A stretch of 64,000 nucleotides of DNA from Apostichopus japonicus (GCF_037975245.1 NC_092581.1:10671303-10735302), one strand, 5' to 3'. Positions 11,720 through 32,807 are shown, counted from the first letter of the stretch. Notes: generated by a model from the sequence alone, not told the origin. Made by a program: numbers and translations.

Positions 11720-12489
11720 TTACATTAATTCTAAATAATATTGCCCGAATGTTGGAAAACTTTCTGAATAACTCGTTGATGAGGTCAACATTAGGCACAA
11801 ACAAATTAAAAAAATGTAGATTTTGTTGGCTATATAGTTGCTATGTGAGATTGATATCCAAGAAATACCCCAGGAATAAAATATCACAAGGATTTAAAAG
11901 TCATGTGTATGTTTCACCTGTTTGATATGTAGCTTAACTCGTCTTTCACCTAAACTTGAGTTGATATTATGCAAGCCCTTAGCAAGTGGTGTCAAAAAAA
12001 GCCCCCCCCCCCCACACACCAACCTGATTAGAAAAACAATTAAGAATAAGAAAAGTACATTTCATTATGCAATGGCTCCCCTACAAAAAATATTTTAGCC
12101 TACTATGAACAATATTATTAACCTATATATGTGGCTGCATTGCTGCTAATACTGTAATGGTATTCACTTCTATGATTTTCATGTTCTGTTTTATGCAAGA
12201 GAAAATTCATTTTTCCTGATAAGCTGAAAGTTATTTACAGAAGTCTTAATAAATTTTATCAGTTCATTTTGATGTTACAAGTGTTTTATTTTCTTGCACT
12301 GAGATCATAGGCTTCCTTGCCATAGAGCCAATGTTTGTTCCCATGTTTGTTCATATATACTAAAGTCTTAAAATTATTGCAACCTTACTTAACACGCAAG
12401 CATATGCAAGTATGGAAGTTATATCAAATTGTTCAAAGGTATATGTTTTTGACACGATTTTGAAACATTTACAGTATATATAAAATTAT
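11720..12489. other. Intergenic, no gene seen
   Basis: AT-rich sequence with a poly(C) run at 12,001-12,013 followed by CACACACC. The reading frame at 11,689-11,925 overlaps the decayed tandem repeat and has no motif. Confidence 0.55.
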
Positions 12490-12895
12490 ATTATTTACAC
12501 AAGTGTGTGTGTAAAAGTAACCCCAAAAGGTGTGCTTATATTACACAACTGTTTTGTAAAAAAAAAAAAGGAACCCCGAAAGGTGTGCTAATATTACACA
12601 ACTGTTTTGCAAAAAAACTACACAACTGTGGGGTAAAACCAGTGCCCTGCTTGACATGGGTAAAATTTACACAAAATGGGGTACAAAAGGGAACATGGTC
12701 ATTGTTGTGCAAATTTTACACAATGCTCAGTTGGTAAAATAATTTACACATTGTGTGGTAAAATATTACCCCACAGTAAGGTAAAACTTTGCCAAAGCAT
12801 TAATGTGTAAAGTTTACACATCTGTTGACCATGTTCCCTTTTTACACCATAGAGGTGGTCCATTTTACCCCATGTTGAGCAATTATTTTTAAGTG
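12490..12895. repeat. GTAAAA / TTTACACA motif cluster, right
   Basis: Dense repeats of GTGTGTAAAA, ATTACACAACTGTTTTG, GGGGTAAAA, TTTACACAATG and GGTAAAATATTACCCC. A nearly exact pair, AAAGGTGTGCT(T/A)ATATTACA, sits at about 12,528 and 12,577. Part of the array is self-complementary (GGGAACATGGTCA at 12,690 against TGACCATGTTCCC at 12,825), so a long imperfect hairpin of about 150 bp can form. It uses the same motifs as 7735-7985. Confidence 0.6.
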
Positions 12896-12899
12896 TGTA

Positions 12900-14215
12900 G
12901 GCTAGGCTATCTACTAAAGTGCATAGTCTAGACTGCAGAAAGAAATACCACGAATATCATTTTCACTAACTCCAGCCTATTCAATATTCCACGAAGCGGG
13001 TTTTTTTTCCTCTCAAGAAATCGAATAATACTTTAACCGTTGAACTTACCTAAAAACAAATTAGAAGCTTATTAATAAAGCAACCTTCTAAGTTACCGAA
13101 GCATTTTTCTCAGTTGCGACGGGAAAGATATATTTTTACAGCTCACATACCATATACGTAGACAATGATGCTCGAATGTAAACGATCAATCGCATGCATT
13201 GCATTGCGTTGCGACATAAAGGGAAAAGTCCAAACATTATTTTGATTCCTTGTGTACGGAAGCATAGAAGATGCATTATTGTTAACTATCACACATTGAA
13301 AAACCAGGGGAGGGGAATGAAACAAAAATCGTTTTAACGAAATACAGCAGGACTGTAGTATAGTTAAGATCTTTGAGAATAAAACAACAACATCTGAACG
13401 TTAATTCTTAACTTCAAGACGTTAATATATTATAATGACAGCGTATTGGACGGAGACATTGTCCTCTCTGTAGACTGTGTTAAAGGGTTAAGTTCCATAC
13501 AGTTCTATTTTGACGATGCGAACAAAATGTTAAAAACAATAAAGATATGAAAATAACCAATTTTCACACTTTCAGATAAAAAAGTATGCATAACCGTAAT
13601 TTACAAATGTTTTAATATTTTTGTTCAGATATTCAGACTTTCTCTGTGATTTATTTATAAAAATGATGAAAAATGAGATGGAAAAGTATAAAATATACAC
13701 TACAGAGGGCGAGTCCAATTGAACTCATACAATTTTATTACATTTTTTTTGCGAGCAGAACAGTGTTATAACAATACTGTAAGCGGTTGTGTCTTGTGTC
13801 TTATTGAAACAATTCCCAAAGAAAGTTGATTATATATTTATAATGCATAGACTCAATATATTACACTACTTTACGTTGTAAGGAATCGGTATTGTATTCT
13901 GATAGTTACACATAGATAATGCCCACTAACGTTAAAAGCTCATGACTATGAACAACACTGTTAACTGTATTTTGAAACCTTTTCATTCTGGCAGGAATAG
14001 CAAATATCTTTACAAGCCTTGGAATTCCATGGTCTTTGTTTGTTTGTGATTCACACTTGTACTAACGACCTTTGCGTAGACTTTTTACAGAAGACTATTT
14101 ACATATTCGAATACTGTTGTGTGCGTTTGCTATTATACGAGGGCGGTATACAAGAATTAAAGATATGTATAAAGTTAAAAGTTGAAGGTTTACAGTCTTG
14201 TATGAGGCTAATGCC
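12900..14215. other. Intergenic, no gene seen
   Basis: AT-rich, with no recognisable gene or repeat. The frames at 13,143-13,325 and 14,019-14,516 lack motifs; the second runs through the antisense strand of a SINE. Confidence 0.55.
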
Positions 14216-14224
14216 TCCTCACAT

Positions 14225-14541
14225 GACTTTACAACTTAACCCCTGGTCATTGGTAACTTGTCACAGCCACACGCCAAAGTGTGCACAATTCAATCAATCT
14301 CTCCTGGGGCACCACGGTGCACCCTGGGGACTTCCCATAGGGTGCAGCCACACACCGGCGCACGCAACTATATTTACAAGTTACCTCGCAGGTCCCCATT
14401 TATACACCTGGGTGAAGAGAGGCAATGGAGATAAAGCGCCTTGCCCAAGGACACAACGCAATGATCTGGCCAGTGCTCGAACCTGTAATCCTTATATCAC
14501 AAGTCCACTGCCTTAACCACTTGACCACAACGCCCTCCGTG
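14225..14541 (-). mobile_element. tRNA-derived SINE, family 2
   Basis: On the minus strand the 5' end carries GTGGTCAAGTGGTTAAGGCA (A box) and GGTTCGAGCACTGG (B box) at tRNA spacing. After these comes a body including GTCCTTGGGCAAGGCGCTTT and CTCTTCACCCAGGTGTATAA. I recognise that body as a widespread invertebrate and deuterostome SINE core, from memory. It differs from family 1 in both head and tail. The element would be transcribed right to left by RNA polymerase III and mobilised by a LINE in trans. The left end is approximate. Confidence 0.75.
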
Positions 14542-14929
14542 TATAGCTGGTAGAACTCCTTTGGAAGGCATAATTCAAATATAATAAACAAGGAAGGTTT
14601 GCATGGTCACTGGGATTTTGTAAGTGGAAACATTTTATTAGTTCAATTGCAGATAAGTTTGAATAAAATGAAGCGCTGCTGGTAAGTTCCAGCAAAATGC
14701 TTTACTCTATGGCTCCTCTGCTTTGGAATATGTTTTTATTTTGTTTACATATTATAAAAAAAAACAGGTGGTCATAGTCACCCATTGTTAGATGTCTGTA
14801 TTTGTTTGAAAATGATAAACGGGCACCTACTGAAAGAAAAATAAATTGCAATATACGTAGATACATCTAAAAGAAATTAATTAAACAATCTCCTTGGTAA
14901 TTAAATTAAAGTTCGAAGCTTGGCCAACT

Positions 14930-15335
14930 AATTAGCCATTACTAATGTAAAAGAGAGTTTTGACATAATTGGACCTCCATGCTTTTTCGCCATCTACATA
15001 AGACATTTCGTTGTTTAGATGGGCATCCCGCGGTGTACTGCGCAACTTTCACGGACCGTACGGTACACGATGGTATGCGATGTAATAACCGACGCTTGCT
15101 TATATGATATTGACATTGACGTGTTGAACGCGCGAAATGATGTTGGTTATATTTTTCGGGCAAGTCGTTACAGCCTCCCAATTCAAATTGGGCTCCTACG
15201 CCTGTGGTAGTAGCGCGCATTCAACGTGTTAATGTGCATATCATATAAGCATGCGTTGGTTATAACATCGCATGCCAATAACATACAATCATAGGCCGTG
15301 TTATAACCCTTCCAAATTGGTTAGAATTATTCGGA
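14930..15335. repeat. Dispersed repeat with internal inverted arms, copy 1
   Basis: 14,930-15,140 is nearly the same as 55,877-56,110: shared blocks include TAAAAGAGAGTTTTGACATA, ATTGGACCTCCATGCTTTTT and ACGGACCGTACGGTACA. Here a second arm (15,210-15,335) repeats part of it inversely: CGCGCATTCAACGTGTTAAT against ACGTGTTGAACGCGCG, and ATATCATATAAGCATGCGTT against AACCGACGCTTGCTTATATG. The result is a foldback structure, probably a non-autonomous DNA element. Confidence 0.6.
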
Positions 15336-15339
15336 AAGT

Positions 15340-17440
15340 CGTTACAATAATAATAATCATAATAATAATATCAGTTTAACCATTGAAAAACACATAGAAA
15401 ATTATTTTTCTTTCAGTATTTTGACATATTTCATTTGCTTTCATGCATGTATCGATCGCGTACGTATGCAGGGACTTGGACTTTATAATGATTTCACCTC
15501 ATTTTGTCTTTTTCCTTGTTTCCCAATTTGCACATTAGATATTGCAGTGCTAATATGCATTGTTTCCTTGATGGGGGGGGGGGGAGGGGGGTGGTGGCGT
15601 TGATGGAGTGATGTGTATACGCAAATAAGATAATACAATAAGAGTTATAAAGGGTACTAAATATCAGGCTGCATCAGTCCAATCGAATTTCTGCTAAGTG
15701 CCCTTCGACGTTGGTGCCCCCCAGATTGAAAGTGCTTCCGCCGCCCTTGTATTTGCTACAATTGAACCAAGTACTGCTAATGGTTTAATAATGTCGTCTT
15801 CATACCATTTGACGGTTTTGTCTTGCACGTAGTGCTTCACGAAAGTTGATATCATTCCATTTGCTACAATTGAGCAAAATGCACTGGTACAAAATTGTGT
15901 CTTATGTATTGATAGAAACCCAATTTCGGTTGTTTAATTGAGATGTCATGCACTCAACTTTACAATTTGTCACAAATGTTAAATTACAACTGATAAACCC
16001 ACAACAAATCATGATTTTGTAAGTGTAGGGGCACCGATGTTTGCTTCTAACTTACATATTAACCCGAGTTACTCATGTAACCACCCATATCCCCTGTTCC
16101 ACAAATGAAGTGTAACAGTTTATTCCAGTGTTTTCGGAATAGAAGGAAATTGTGACGGTATAAAATAAAACGTAGGGGATGTCTTCTAGTTTAGTCAACA
16201 CTTTAATGGTTCGAGAATAAATGAGTCTATGCTCATATTACTAATTCATTTTGTTTCGTTTATTTCTGCCAATAAATCACAATGAAGTACATATTTTGTT
16301 AATACATAGTTATAGCAACAGTAAAATAATTATTTAAACATAAAGAGTCTGGGTGAGCTGTGCACTGCAGAGCCTGGTAATGATAAAGGGAAGCAAACTT
16401 CATTTTAGTAACTTTGGGGACGGGGGGGGGGGGGTGGGGTGATGAAATCGTCTCATGTGCCCCATGTAATGATACCGTGTTACAATGGTGTACTGAGTAC
16501 CAGATGTTGTGGTTTGTTTAATGATACCGTGGAACAAATGTGTACTGAGTAAAACTAGAAAAATGTAACCACGTGTATACACATACAAATGAAATGAAAG
16601 GTACACGAATTGAATGTATCGAAAACATCTGCAACGAACGTAAGAGACAGAAAAAAATGTATATATATATATTCATAGAGGCCGGAAAAATAAGAGGAAT
16701 AAGCAAACAGTGTACAGATCTATGTCTTTACGTTAAAACATTCTGTGATATTAAGGTGGCATACTCAATATGTATAGTCTAGATCAATCAGCAAAAGTGT
16801 TGCACTCAGGATAACGTCGGGTCTGGTTTGTTTGTTGTGGCTCGGGTGTAGAAGAACATGAAAGAAAGTTCATGTATTGTAAAAGTTAAGACAATTTGAG
16901 ATTGCTTAAAACACCCCAAGAACAGTGCACATAATTATCCACTAGTGAGAATAGAGAAAATAGAGCCAAATTGGTCTATTTTAATGACATTCAAATAGAT
17001 CTTGTGTTTCTGTTCCTCGATAACACAAAAGTTCTTAATTATACATTAAAATGTTAAACTTGATTACACAAATTAATTGCCTGATAGCAAAAACGATCAT
17101 CAAATCCCTCACCCCCATAAAACAAAAATAGAAAAGTTGTGGGAAATCTGTAAGTTATGAAACGATGTTTGTTATTCTAATATAAGGATGGAAGGGAATT
17201 CTCACTAGACTATGTACAGAAGTTAATTAAGATTCTAGTTCCTCCATAGTTCTTCCATGATAGTACGTCCAACTGAGTATGTACAGCAGAATTATGACAA
17301 TACATGGTAATTGGTGAAATAGTCAAAAAAAAAGAAAGCCCAAAGAAATAGATGACATAGAGACAATAAAGGCAATAAATATAGTATTATAAGAATACTA
17401 AAAGAAATTGTTCTTTAACAGTTAATTAAAAACAACTTGA
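15340..17440. other. Intergenic, no gene seen
   Basis: Contains an AAT-rich patch (15,345-15,372), G runs at 15,571 and 16,423 and scattered short frames without motifs. This is the 3' flank of the IAP gene on the minus strand; no convincing polyadenylation signal was picked out. Confidence 0.5.
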
Positions 17441-17441
17441 T

Positions 17442-25572
<8,131 letters not shown>

Positions 25573-26872
25573 CTGAAGCAGTATGTGGCCTCTCTCCTGT
25601 TCGTACGTGTAGTTATCGTCTGTCATGGCCGCGCTGCTTTCCTGCGTACTGTTTACCTTTCATATTCATCTGTTTTCTTCTTGATCATATACTGAATCGA
25701 AGGTCACAGGTTGAAAGTCCGCGACGTATATTGCAACACAAAGGGAACTTCCCACAATTGCGAAATTTTTCCCTGAGAGTGGGTAGATTCTACGGCAGCG
25801 TTGAATGGACATCATACTTGAGACTTCACACAAATAACGACTGAGACGTCGCAAAATATTTTTAAAAAAAACGTTTTGCAAATTGACGCGATTTTCTAAC
25901 TACAGTGGCGTTTAATATGGTAGAAAAAAACAATTGGCCGTTTTGCCTACTTGGTACCAAATGTGACCAAAGGTCAACATATCTGCAAATACTCATTTTA
26001 CGCACTTGGAACGTCTCGTCAAACTTCAAAAATCGTTTTGACGGAAAACTCTTAATCTGTTTTGTTAATTGTTTTTTTTATCCAATTTGCCATATATGCT
26101 ATCCCTGGATGTGATTTTCCTTCTACAATACCATAGGATTCTTCTTCCAGATTCTGAAATTGTTGGCAAGCTAATTGCTGGTGTCTTTAATTGATAATGA
26201 GCGTGTTTGTTAGATTTGCCATCGCCATGTTGCCAGAACGTGAATTAGATGAAACGTTCGGTGTTTTTTTTATAACCTAGTATAGAGCTCGTTAAGTTAA
26301 ATGATGAGTGGAAAAAAATATTACCTTAAAATATTACATGATAATGCAGGAAAACTCACGTATGTTAAAAATGAAAATATTTTAATGGTGACGCGGTGAG
26401 AAAAATTGATGAAGGATAACCCGTGGCATATTGATCTATTAGTTACTTTATTTCAACACTATAATAAAACTGTTCATACAGTTTTAAATTGCTTTGAAAC
26501 ACAGAAATTTCATAATTTTAATAAAAAGTCTTTGATGTTTGGATATAAAAGAAAAGGCTGATGTCGGTAAGATTGATTAGCTATATTAAAAAGATTCACA
26601 TGACAACAAGAGCGTCTTCTTACGAACACCCCACCCCTCCCCGTCCATGCAAAATATTTGTATTGCTTTTGCTAAAACTTCACAAACATGTCTGTTAGTG
26701 CTTTAATTTGACAACATTGCATTCTATGATATGTTAAATCGTATATCAATGTCAAGTACATATTAAACCCACTATGTCAGGGTATCTACATTTAGGTTCT
26801 AGAGTGTGAAATGACACACCAGTAGAATAACTGTGGATATAGATATATATGAATATATATATATATGTATAC

Positions 26873-26963
<91 letters not shown>

Positions 26964-27060
26964 ATATATATATATATAAGATAGTGCTTCGAGTCTAATT
27001 TAAGCATGTGATATATCATGAAATCGATATGTAAAGTCTCTCTTTGGCACCTGATTTCTG
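25573..27060. other. Region between IAP genes; probable 5' end and promoter of the five-exon IAP gene
   Basis: No coding sequence was recognised. The noncoding first exon and promoter implied by the acceptor at 25,573 should lie here, but no clear TATA box or donor could be singled out. A (TA)n tract with GTATACATATG interruptions spans 26,846-26,976. Confidence 0.5.
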
Positions 27061-27923
27061 TTACTTTTTAGTTGAAATACAGCGCCTTATAAATTGTTGT
27101 ATTTCAACTTCGTCCATGTCTTCTTCCTCGCTACCCTTATTGGTAGCAAATTGACAAGGCATTCCATCCACATCTTGATGTTTCTCCTTTGGTCGATCTC
27201 CTAACTTCCAGTCTGATACCTCCTTTCCACATCCAACACACATCACTGTAGATGTACCATCAAGACAGTAAAATCCAGTAGCAGCTAAATCGTACCTATC
27301 GACGGGACTGCTGAGCGGCCATTTCTCAAAAGACATCAGTCTGTTGAACTCACTCCAGAAGAATTCCATGGCATCTTCCTCGTTGGAGGTTTCTCCAGAA
27401 TCGGCTTCCTTCTGAGGACTGTCAAACTGTGTTCGTTTCTTGATTTCATTCTCTGATAACTTGATCACAAAATCACACCCCGGATAGATCTTCTTGTGAA
27501 GCCTGATCGGAACTTCAAATTCCGACCAGTTGGAAATGACTCCTCTGCATTCATAGCAAACCACTTCATCAGTAGTGCCAGTGCAGCAAAAACCAGCGAC
27601 TGCCATATCTTTCATTGATATTTCCCCTTTCCACTCCTTAGTCATAAAGGTATTTAGACGATTCTTGTAACATTCCATACCTTTTTGGTCCATACCTTTT
27701 TGGTCCATACCTTTTTGGTCCATACCTTTTGGGTCCATACCGTTTGGGTCCATACCTTTTGAGTCCATATCTTTTGGAAATAGCTCCTTAAATTTCTCCT
27801 TTTCCATAATGACAGGCATTATCTTTCTGGGTGGTTCCCTTTTAGTAATTCTTTTCAATTTTTCAAAAACCCTCATTTTGTAGCAAGTTACAACACAAAC
27901 CCAACGGAATGTCGTCCAACAAT
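27061..27923 (-). CDS. Two-BIR protein without RING, with an expanded KGMDx repeat (271 aa)
   Basis: One coding exon runs from ATG 27,876 to TAA 27,061. An acceptor (TCTTTACTGCAG) places the exon start at 27,923, so 47 nt of 5' UTR share the exon. BIR1 spans about 74-138 with ligands C107, C110, H127, C134. BIR2 spans about 179-243 with C213, C216, H233, C241; its H-to-C spacing is seven residues rather than the usual six. Residues about 37-66 are seven five-residue units of the form (K/N)GMD(Q/P/S), encoded by a 15-bp tandem repeat at about 27,680-27,770. There is no UBA, CARD or RING, so it cannot act as an E3 ligase alone. It may bind IAP-binding-motif proteins, or pair with the full IAP next door. 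Its duplicate at 30,652 lacks the repeat. Confidence 0.88.
27680..27775 (-). repeat. In-frame 15-bp coding tandem repeat
   Basis: On the plus strand the unit reads CATACCTTTTTGGTC with later units diverged (TGGGTC, TGAGTC). Three central units are identical, which indicates recent expansion by slippage. It adds a hydrophilic Lys-Gly-Met-Asp linker upstream of BIR1. The paralogous site (31,258-31,275) has a single KGME. Confidence 0.93.
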
Positions 27924-28899
27924 CTGCAGTAAAGATATTAGAATTTGGTTATTAAAATTAAACAATCATTAAAGTACGTGATATGAAGGTAACTTATTGA
28001 CCGGAACAAACATCAGATCACTGAGTATAAGTTTGACACTTTATTTTGAAATAAATTGTGTTTTTTGACAAGCCAATAAATTAAGTGTGAGTCCAATATC
28101 GTAGACAATTTCGGTTGGTATTAATTTCACCCACCGACAAAGCTCTTAAACAACATTGACAGACATTTGATTCCATCAGACATTACTTTTGTAAAGAATT
28201 TCGTCATTTTTCAACATGTGGGCTATAGGAAGATATGCTGGCATCTTAAGACTTCCAAACAAAAAATTAAACATGCATATTAAAAGGAATAATTTAACGG
28301 TTTGAGATCAAATCAATAGATAGTTAAGCCTCAATCATCATTGAACATTACAGCCCAATCGTGCAGTGAAGATGAATAGCAAATGCTGAATTATTGCTTT
28401 GAAACACATTGATGTATGTATATATCAGTACAAGGCCATGTATGATAACGTGACAGGTGAATTCACACCTTGCGAATATCCCAAACTATCGTATACAGTG
28501 GAATTTTTGCTTCTTCAAATTGACTTCGAATAGTTATTCGGCTTAGGCTAATATCCATATGTGACGCACCGACAAAACGGAAACTATACCCTACAACATA
28601 TTGTTCACTGTTTTACAACAGAAGAAGTAACAATTAAGTACATTAATTAACCGATAACACCTTTCAGAAAGTCTAGCGTGTAATTATATGTAGACTTACC
28701 GGTTTAAACTGAGGGAAAAATAGGTTATTTTTCATGCACACTGATCCGCCCAATTGAGCCGGGTGATGTGTAGAAGGAAGACTTACTGTATCGTGGTAGG
28801 ACTATGCATATATACCGTAGGAACTGCACCCTTGTAGTTATCATATAACATGTTATAAGGTGCAAAGGTTGCAGTGCAAATGTTTGTCTTCAATATCTC

Positions 28900-30535
28900 A
28901 CACAGCGTTCTCTAGAGCTGCAGGGAATATACATATTCGAGAAATATGTCAGGCAATATGCTAGCTATATGTCATTGCCAAATACCAAAATATACACTCA
29001 TTTGGTACTTAACCACGTACGTGCGTACTCTCACGGTGTGTGTTATGTGATCATGTATAGTAGGGGTGGTGGGGGGGGTGATTATCTTTCACCAGGGGTT
29101 GGTTTGGGTATAGCATTAATTTCGGAAATACTGCACTAAGAATTAAACAGATGCTAATTGAAATGATTGTGCATGCCACTTTGCAAACATCCGCTATGTT
29201 AAGTTTGTGTGAGAGGCTTTACTAAACCTAGGCTTCGAATTCGTGCATTATGTGAACGGGTGTATCAATTAATTTGTCATTAAAAGTCCTGATAACGCGG
29301 TATCGTGTTTTTTCTTCTGTTTTTCCGGGAAGGTGACAGTAAAGGGGAGTGGGAGGGGAAGGGTGAGGGAGATTGTTGAATGTTCCACTTTTTGAAGATA
29401 CCATATAGCCTAGAAAGGCAACTAATGTAAAGTTATAACGTTAACGCCGTTAGAGCATAGATAGAACTTTCTTCAACTAACGTGTCCTACTATTCAGCAT
29501 ATATACACTATGACAACTAATGGCTTTGTCTATTTTGGCACACACAAATGTACCAACCATAATGGTTACATTTTGAACTAGAGTAGGTGAAAGTATATCA
29601 TAGTAGGGGAAGATAGGGTACGACAGACCCCTTAACCGTCCGAATCAATCGAATTGTCACTGATGTACTCTGTAGCGGTCAGTTCCAAGTTTAAAAGTGG
29701 ACGATTACACTACAAAGTGTACAGTTTGAAGACCATATGCTGTTTCATGATCGAGAATTAAAGATAATTCTGAAAGTCTGAAAGAGTCAGGGATCCGTTT
29801 TGACATGAACGTTTTATTCAACACATCGCTAACGGAAATGTACTTTCTAGAAACTTTTAAGTCTTACATTAAGTAATATCAATTTCCGTACACTTTTAAA
29901 CATAAATATAAACATATACTTTCGTAACGAAATTAAAGCAAAAAAAGCTCCAGTATATAAAAAAAATATTATATGGATAACTTGGTCTATAAACTTTAAT
30001 TAAAAACATCCTTAACAGAAACACGTTTATCAGAAAAAGATGAAATTTATGGTAAATATGAAATTCAATGCACAACCGTGGTATAACAACTTTGGTTGGC
30101 AAATGATATTTATGCTTTAACTAGTTGGGTAACTTTTCCATTACATTTGTTTTCCTTTATGTTATTTATTGTTTGTATGCATGTAAATATTACAGTGATG
30201 ATCATATATTAGCTTTCAAACACGTCAATATCATAAATACCATCATTTGTATATCATTGTCGACTCTTGCCTTAGTACTTGTTTGCGTTATAGTCTCACA
30301 TCTTTATTTTACTTCATCAAATACAATACTTAACATAAAATATTTTACAAGGTTCATACACAAACACGCACACGCATGTTGAGACTAGTTGAACACTAGT
30401 AGTAGTAACTTAGAATTTCAGGCATTTGGGCGATCATCGGATAACTAATTCTTACCTATACTTCGCTCTGTCCATAGGACAAAGAGCACACTGCGCCAAG
30501 ATAGACGCCAACTAACCATAAACCATAACCCATAA
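28900..30535. other. Intergenic, no gene seen
   Basis: Spacer between the two copies of the segmental duplication. It includes a G-rich stretch near 29,066 and 29,340-29,370. The frames at 29,896-30,102 and 30,125-30,382 are AT-rich and hydrophobic by composition, with no motif or splice support. Confidence 0.55.
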
Positions 30536-30637
<102 letters not shown>

Positions 30638-30639
30638 TG

Positions 30640-31896
30640 TTATTGTTACTTTTAAGATGACAAACAGTGCGTTATAAATTGTTTTATTTCAACTACGTCC
30701 ATGTCACCTTCCTCGCTACCCTTATTGATAGCAAATTGACAAGGCATTCCATCCACATCTTGATGTTTCTCCTTTGGTCGATCTCCTAACTTCCAGTCTG
30801 ATATTTCCTTTCCACACCCAACACAAATCACTGCAGATGTACCATCAACACAGTAGAATCCAGAGTCAGCTAAATCGTACCTATCGACGGGACTGCTGAG
30901 CGGCCATTTCTCAAAAGACATCAGTCTGTTGAACTCACTCAAGAAGAATTCCATGACATCTTCCTTGTCGGAGATTTCTCCAGAATCAGTTTCCTTCTGA
31001 GGACTGTCAAACTGTATTCGTTTCTTGATTGCATCCATTCGTAAGGTGTTCACAAAATCACACCTTGGATAGATCTTCTTGTGAAGCCTGCTCGGAATTT
31101 CAAATTTCGACCAGTTGGAAATGACTCCTTTGCATTTATGGCAAACCACTTTATCAGTAGTGCCAGTGTAGCAAAAACCAGCGACTGCCATATCCTTCAT
31201 TGATATATCCCCTTTCCACTCCTTAGTCATAAAGGTATTTAGACGATTCTTGTAACATTCCATACCTTTTGGAACTAGCTCCTTAAATGTCTCATTTTCC
31301 ATAATGACAGGCATTATATTTCTGCGTGGTTCGCATGCAGTAATTCTTTTCAATTTTGCAAAAAGCACCATTTTGTAGCCAGTTACAACACAAACCCAAT
31401 GTAATGTCTTCCAAAATCTGCAGTAAAGACATTAAAATTTGGTTATTAAAATTAAACAATCACTAAAGTACGTGATATGAAGGTAACTGATTGACCGGAA
31501 CAAACCTCAGATCAATGAGAACAAGTTTGACACTTTATTTTGAAATGAATTGCGTTTTTGACAAGCCAATAATTTAAGTGTGAATCCAATACCATAGACA
31601 GTATTGATGTTAACCATCGACAAAGCTCTAAAACGTGTTATCAAGATTGGCAGACATATGACTCCATCAGACATTACTTTATGATAGATTTTGTCATTTT
31701 TCAACACTGGAGCTATAGGAAGACATGGCATCGTAAGACTTCCAAACAACAAATTAAACATGCATGTTAACAGGAACAATTTAACGGTTGGAGTTCAAAT
31801 CAATACATAGTTAAGAGCTTAAGCCATCATTGAACATTAGAGAGGTAATCGTGCAGTGAAGATTGCAAATGCTGAGTTATTGCTTTGAAACTCATA

Positions 31897-31960
<64 letters not shown>

Positions 31961-32391
31961 TACAAGACCATGCATGATAACGCGACAGGTGAATTCACAC
32001 CTCACTTCAGTTATTCGGCTTTGGCTAATATCCATACGTATACGTATATGGAATGACGCACCGACAAAATGGAAACTACCTTAAAACATATTTTGCACTG
32101 TTTTACAACAGAAGAAGTAACAAAAACATGAATTAACCGATAGCACCGTTCAAAAAGTCTAGTGTATGTGTAATTATATGTAGACTTACCGTTCCAAACT
32201 GGAGGGGGAAAAAAGGATAGCCTATTTTCATAGACAGTGATCCGCCGAATTGAGCCGTGTGATATGTAGCAGAAAGACTTACTCGACCGTGGTAGGAATA
32301 TGGATATATGCAGTAGGAACTGCACCCTTGTAGTTGTCATATAACATGTTATAAGATATAAATGTTGCAGTGCAAACGTATGTCTTCAATA
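30640..32391 (-). repeat. Segmental duplication unit 2
   Basis: Second copy of the unit at 27,040-28,897, in the same orientation about 3.6 kb away. It carries its own two-BIR gene, intron and candidate noncoding exon (donor at 32,190). A (TA)n tract at 31,901-31,957 replaces a short GTATGTATATA in unit 1, which shows expansion after duplication. Confidence 0.85.
30652..31417 (-). CDS. Two-BIR protein without RING (239 aa), duplicate of the 27,061 gene
   Basis: A single coding exon from ATG 31,371 to the stop at 30,652. The acceptor GTCTTTACTGCAG puts the exon start at 31,417, as in the paralog. BIR1 ligands are C77, C80, H97, C104; BIR2 ligands are C183, C186, H203, C211, with the same seven-residue H-to-C spacing as the paralog. 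N-terminal and linker residues (PVIMEN, FDSPQKETDSGE) and the acidic tail match the paralog, but the KGMD expansion is absent. All zinc ligands and the frame are intact, so it is probably functional. Like its twin it lacks a RING and would need a partner for ubiquitin transfer. Confidence 0.88.
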
Positions 32392-32807
32392 ACCACTCAG
32401 TACAAGTTAGCGGTCAATAAGCACAGACAATAGAAGCGGACAATAAGAGCGAACAATAGCAGAAACCAAAAGCAGAAAATTACTACGGTGTAGTATAAAG
32501 GCCACATTTAACCCTTATCCTGTCACTGGGTTCTTTGAAGCCAGTCGAGAATATACGTCTTCACACTTGCACGTCGGGCTCGACGCTGCGTGCTACGATC
32601 GAATTTTTCAGTCACAGGTATCACAATAATTTTGGGAATGACGACAGGTGGGTGGTCGATTAAGGATGCTTTGGGTGGGGTTGTACCAGACTTTCCCTTT
32701 GCAGTTTTAAGGTAAAAGGTTGGTTTTGTGGAGCTTGCAAATTTAGTTTCTGTGAGTAAAGTGACAAATAACCCACAAAAAAAACCTCTAATTTGACAGG
32801 CCTTTTG

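Larger units (their letters stand above)
27040..28897 (-). repeat. Segmental duplication unit 1 (two-BIR gene plus 5' region)
   Basis: This segment matches 30,640-32,391 almost end to end: the coding exon, an intron of about 775 bp, and a candidate 5' noncoding exon donor (ACCG|GTAAGT at 28,700 here, ACG|GTAAGT at 32,190 there). Similarity stops near 28,897 and 32,391, after GTTGCAGTGCAAA and TCTTCAATA. The two copies differ by a (TA)n insertion at 31,900 and the coding repeat here. Confidence 0.85.

Noticed and set aside
14019-14516. 165-codon plus-strand frame
   Set aside because: Its second half is the antisense strand of a SINE; no motif or splice support.
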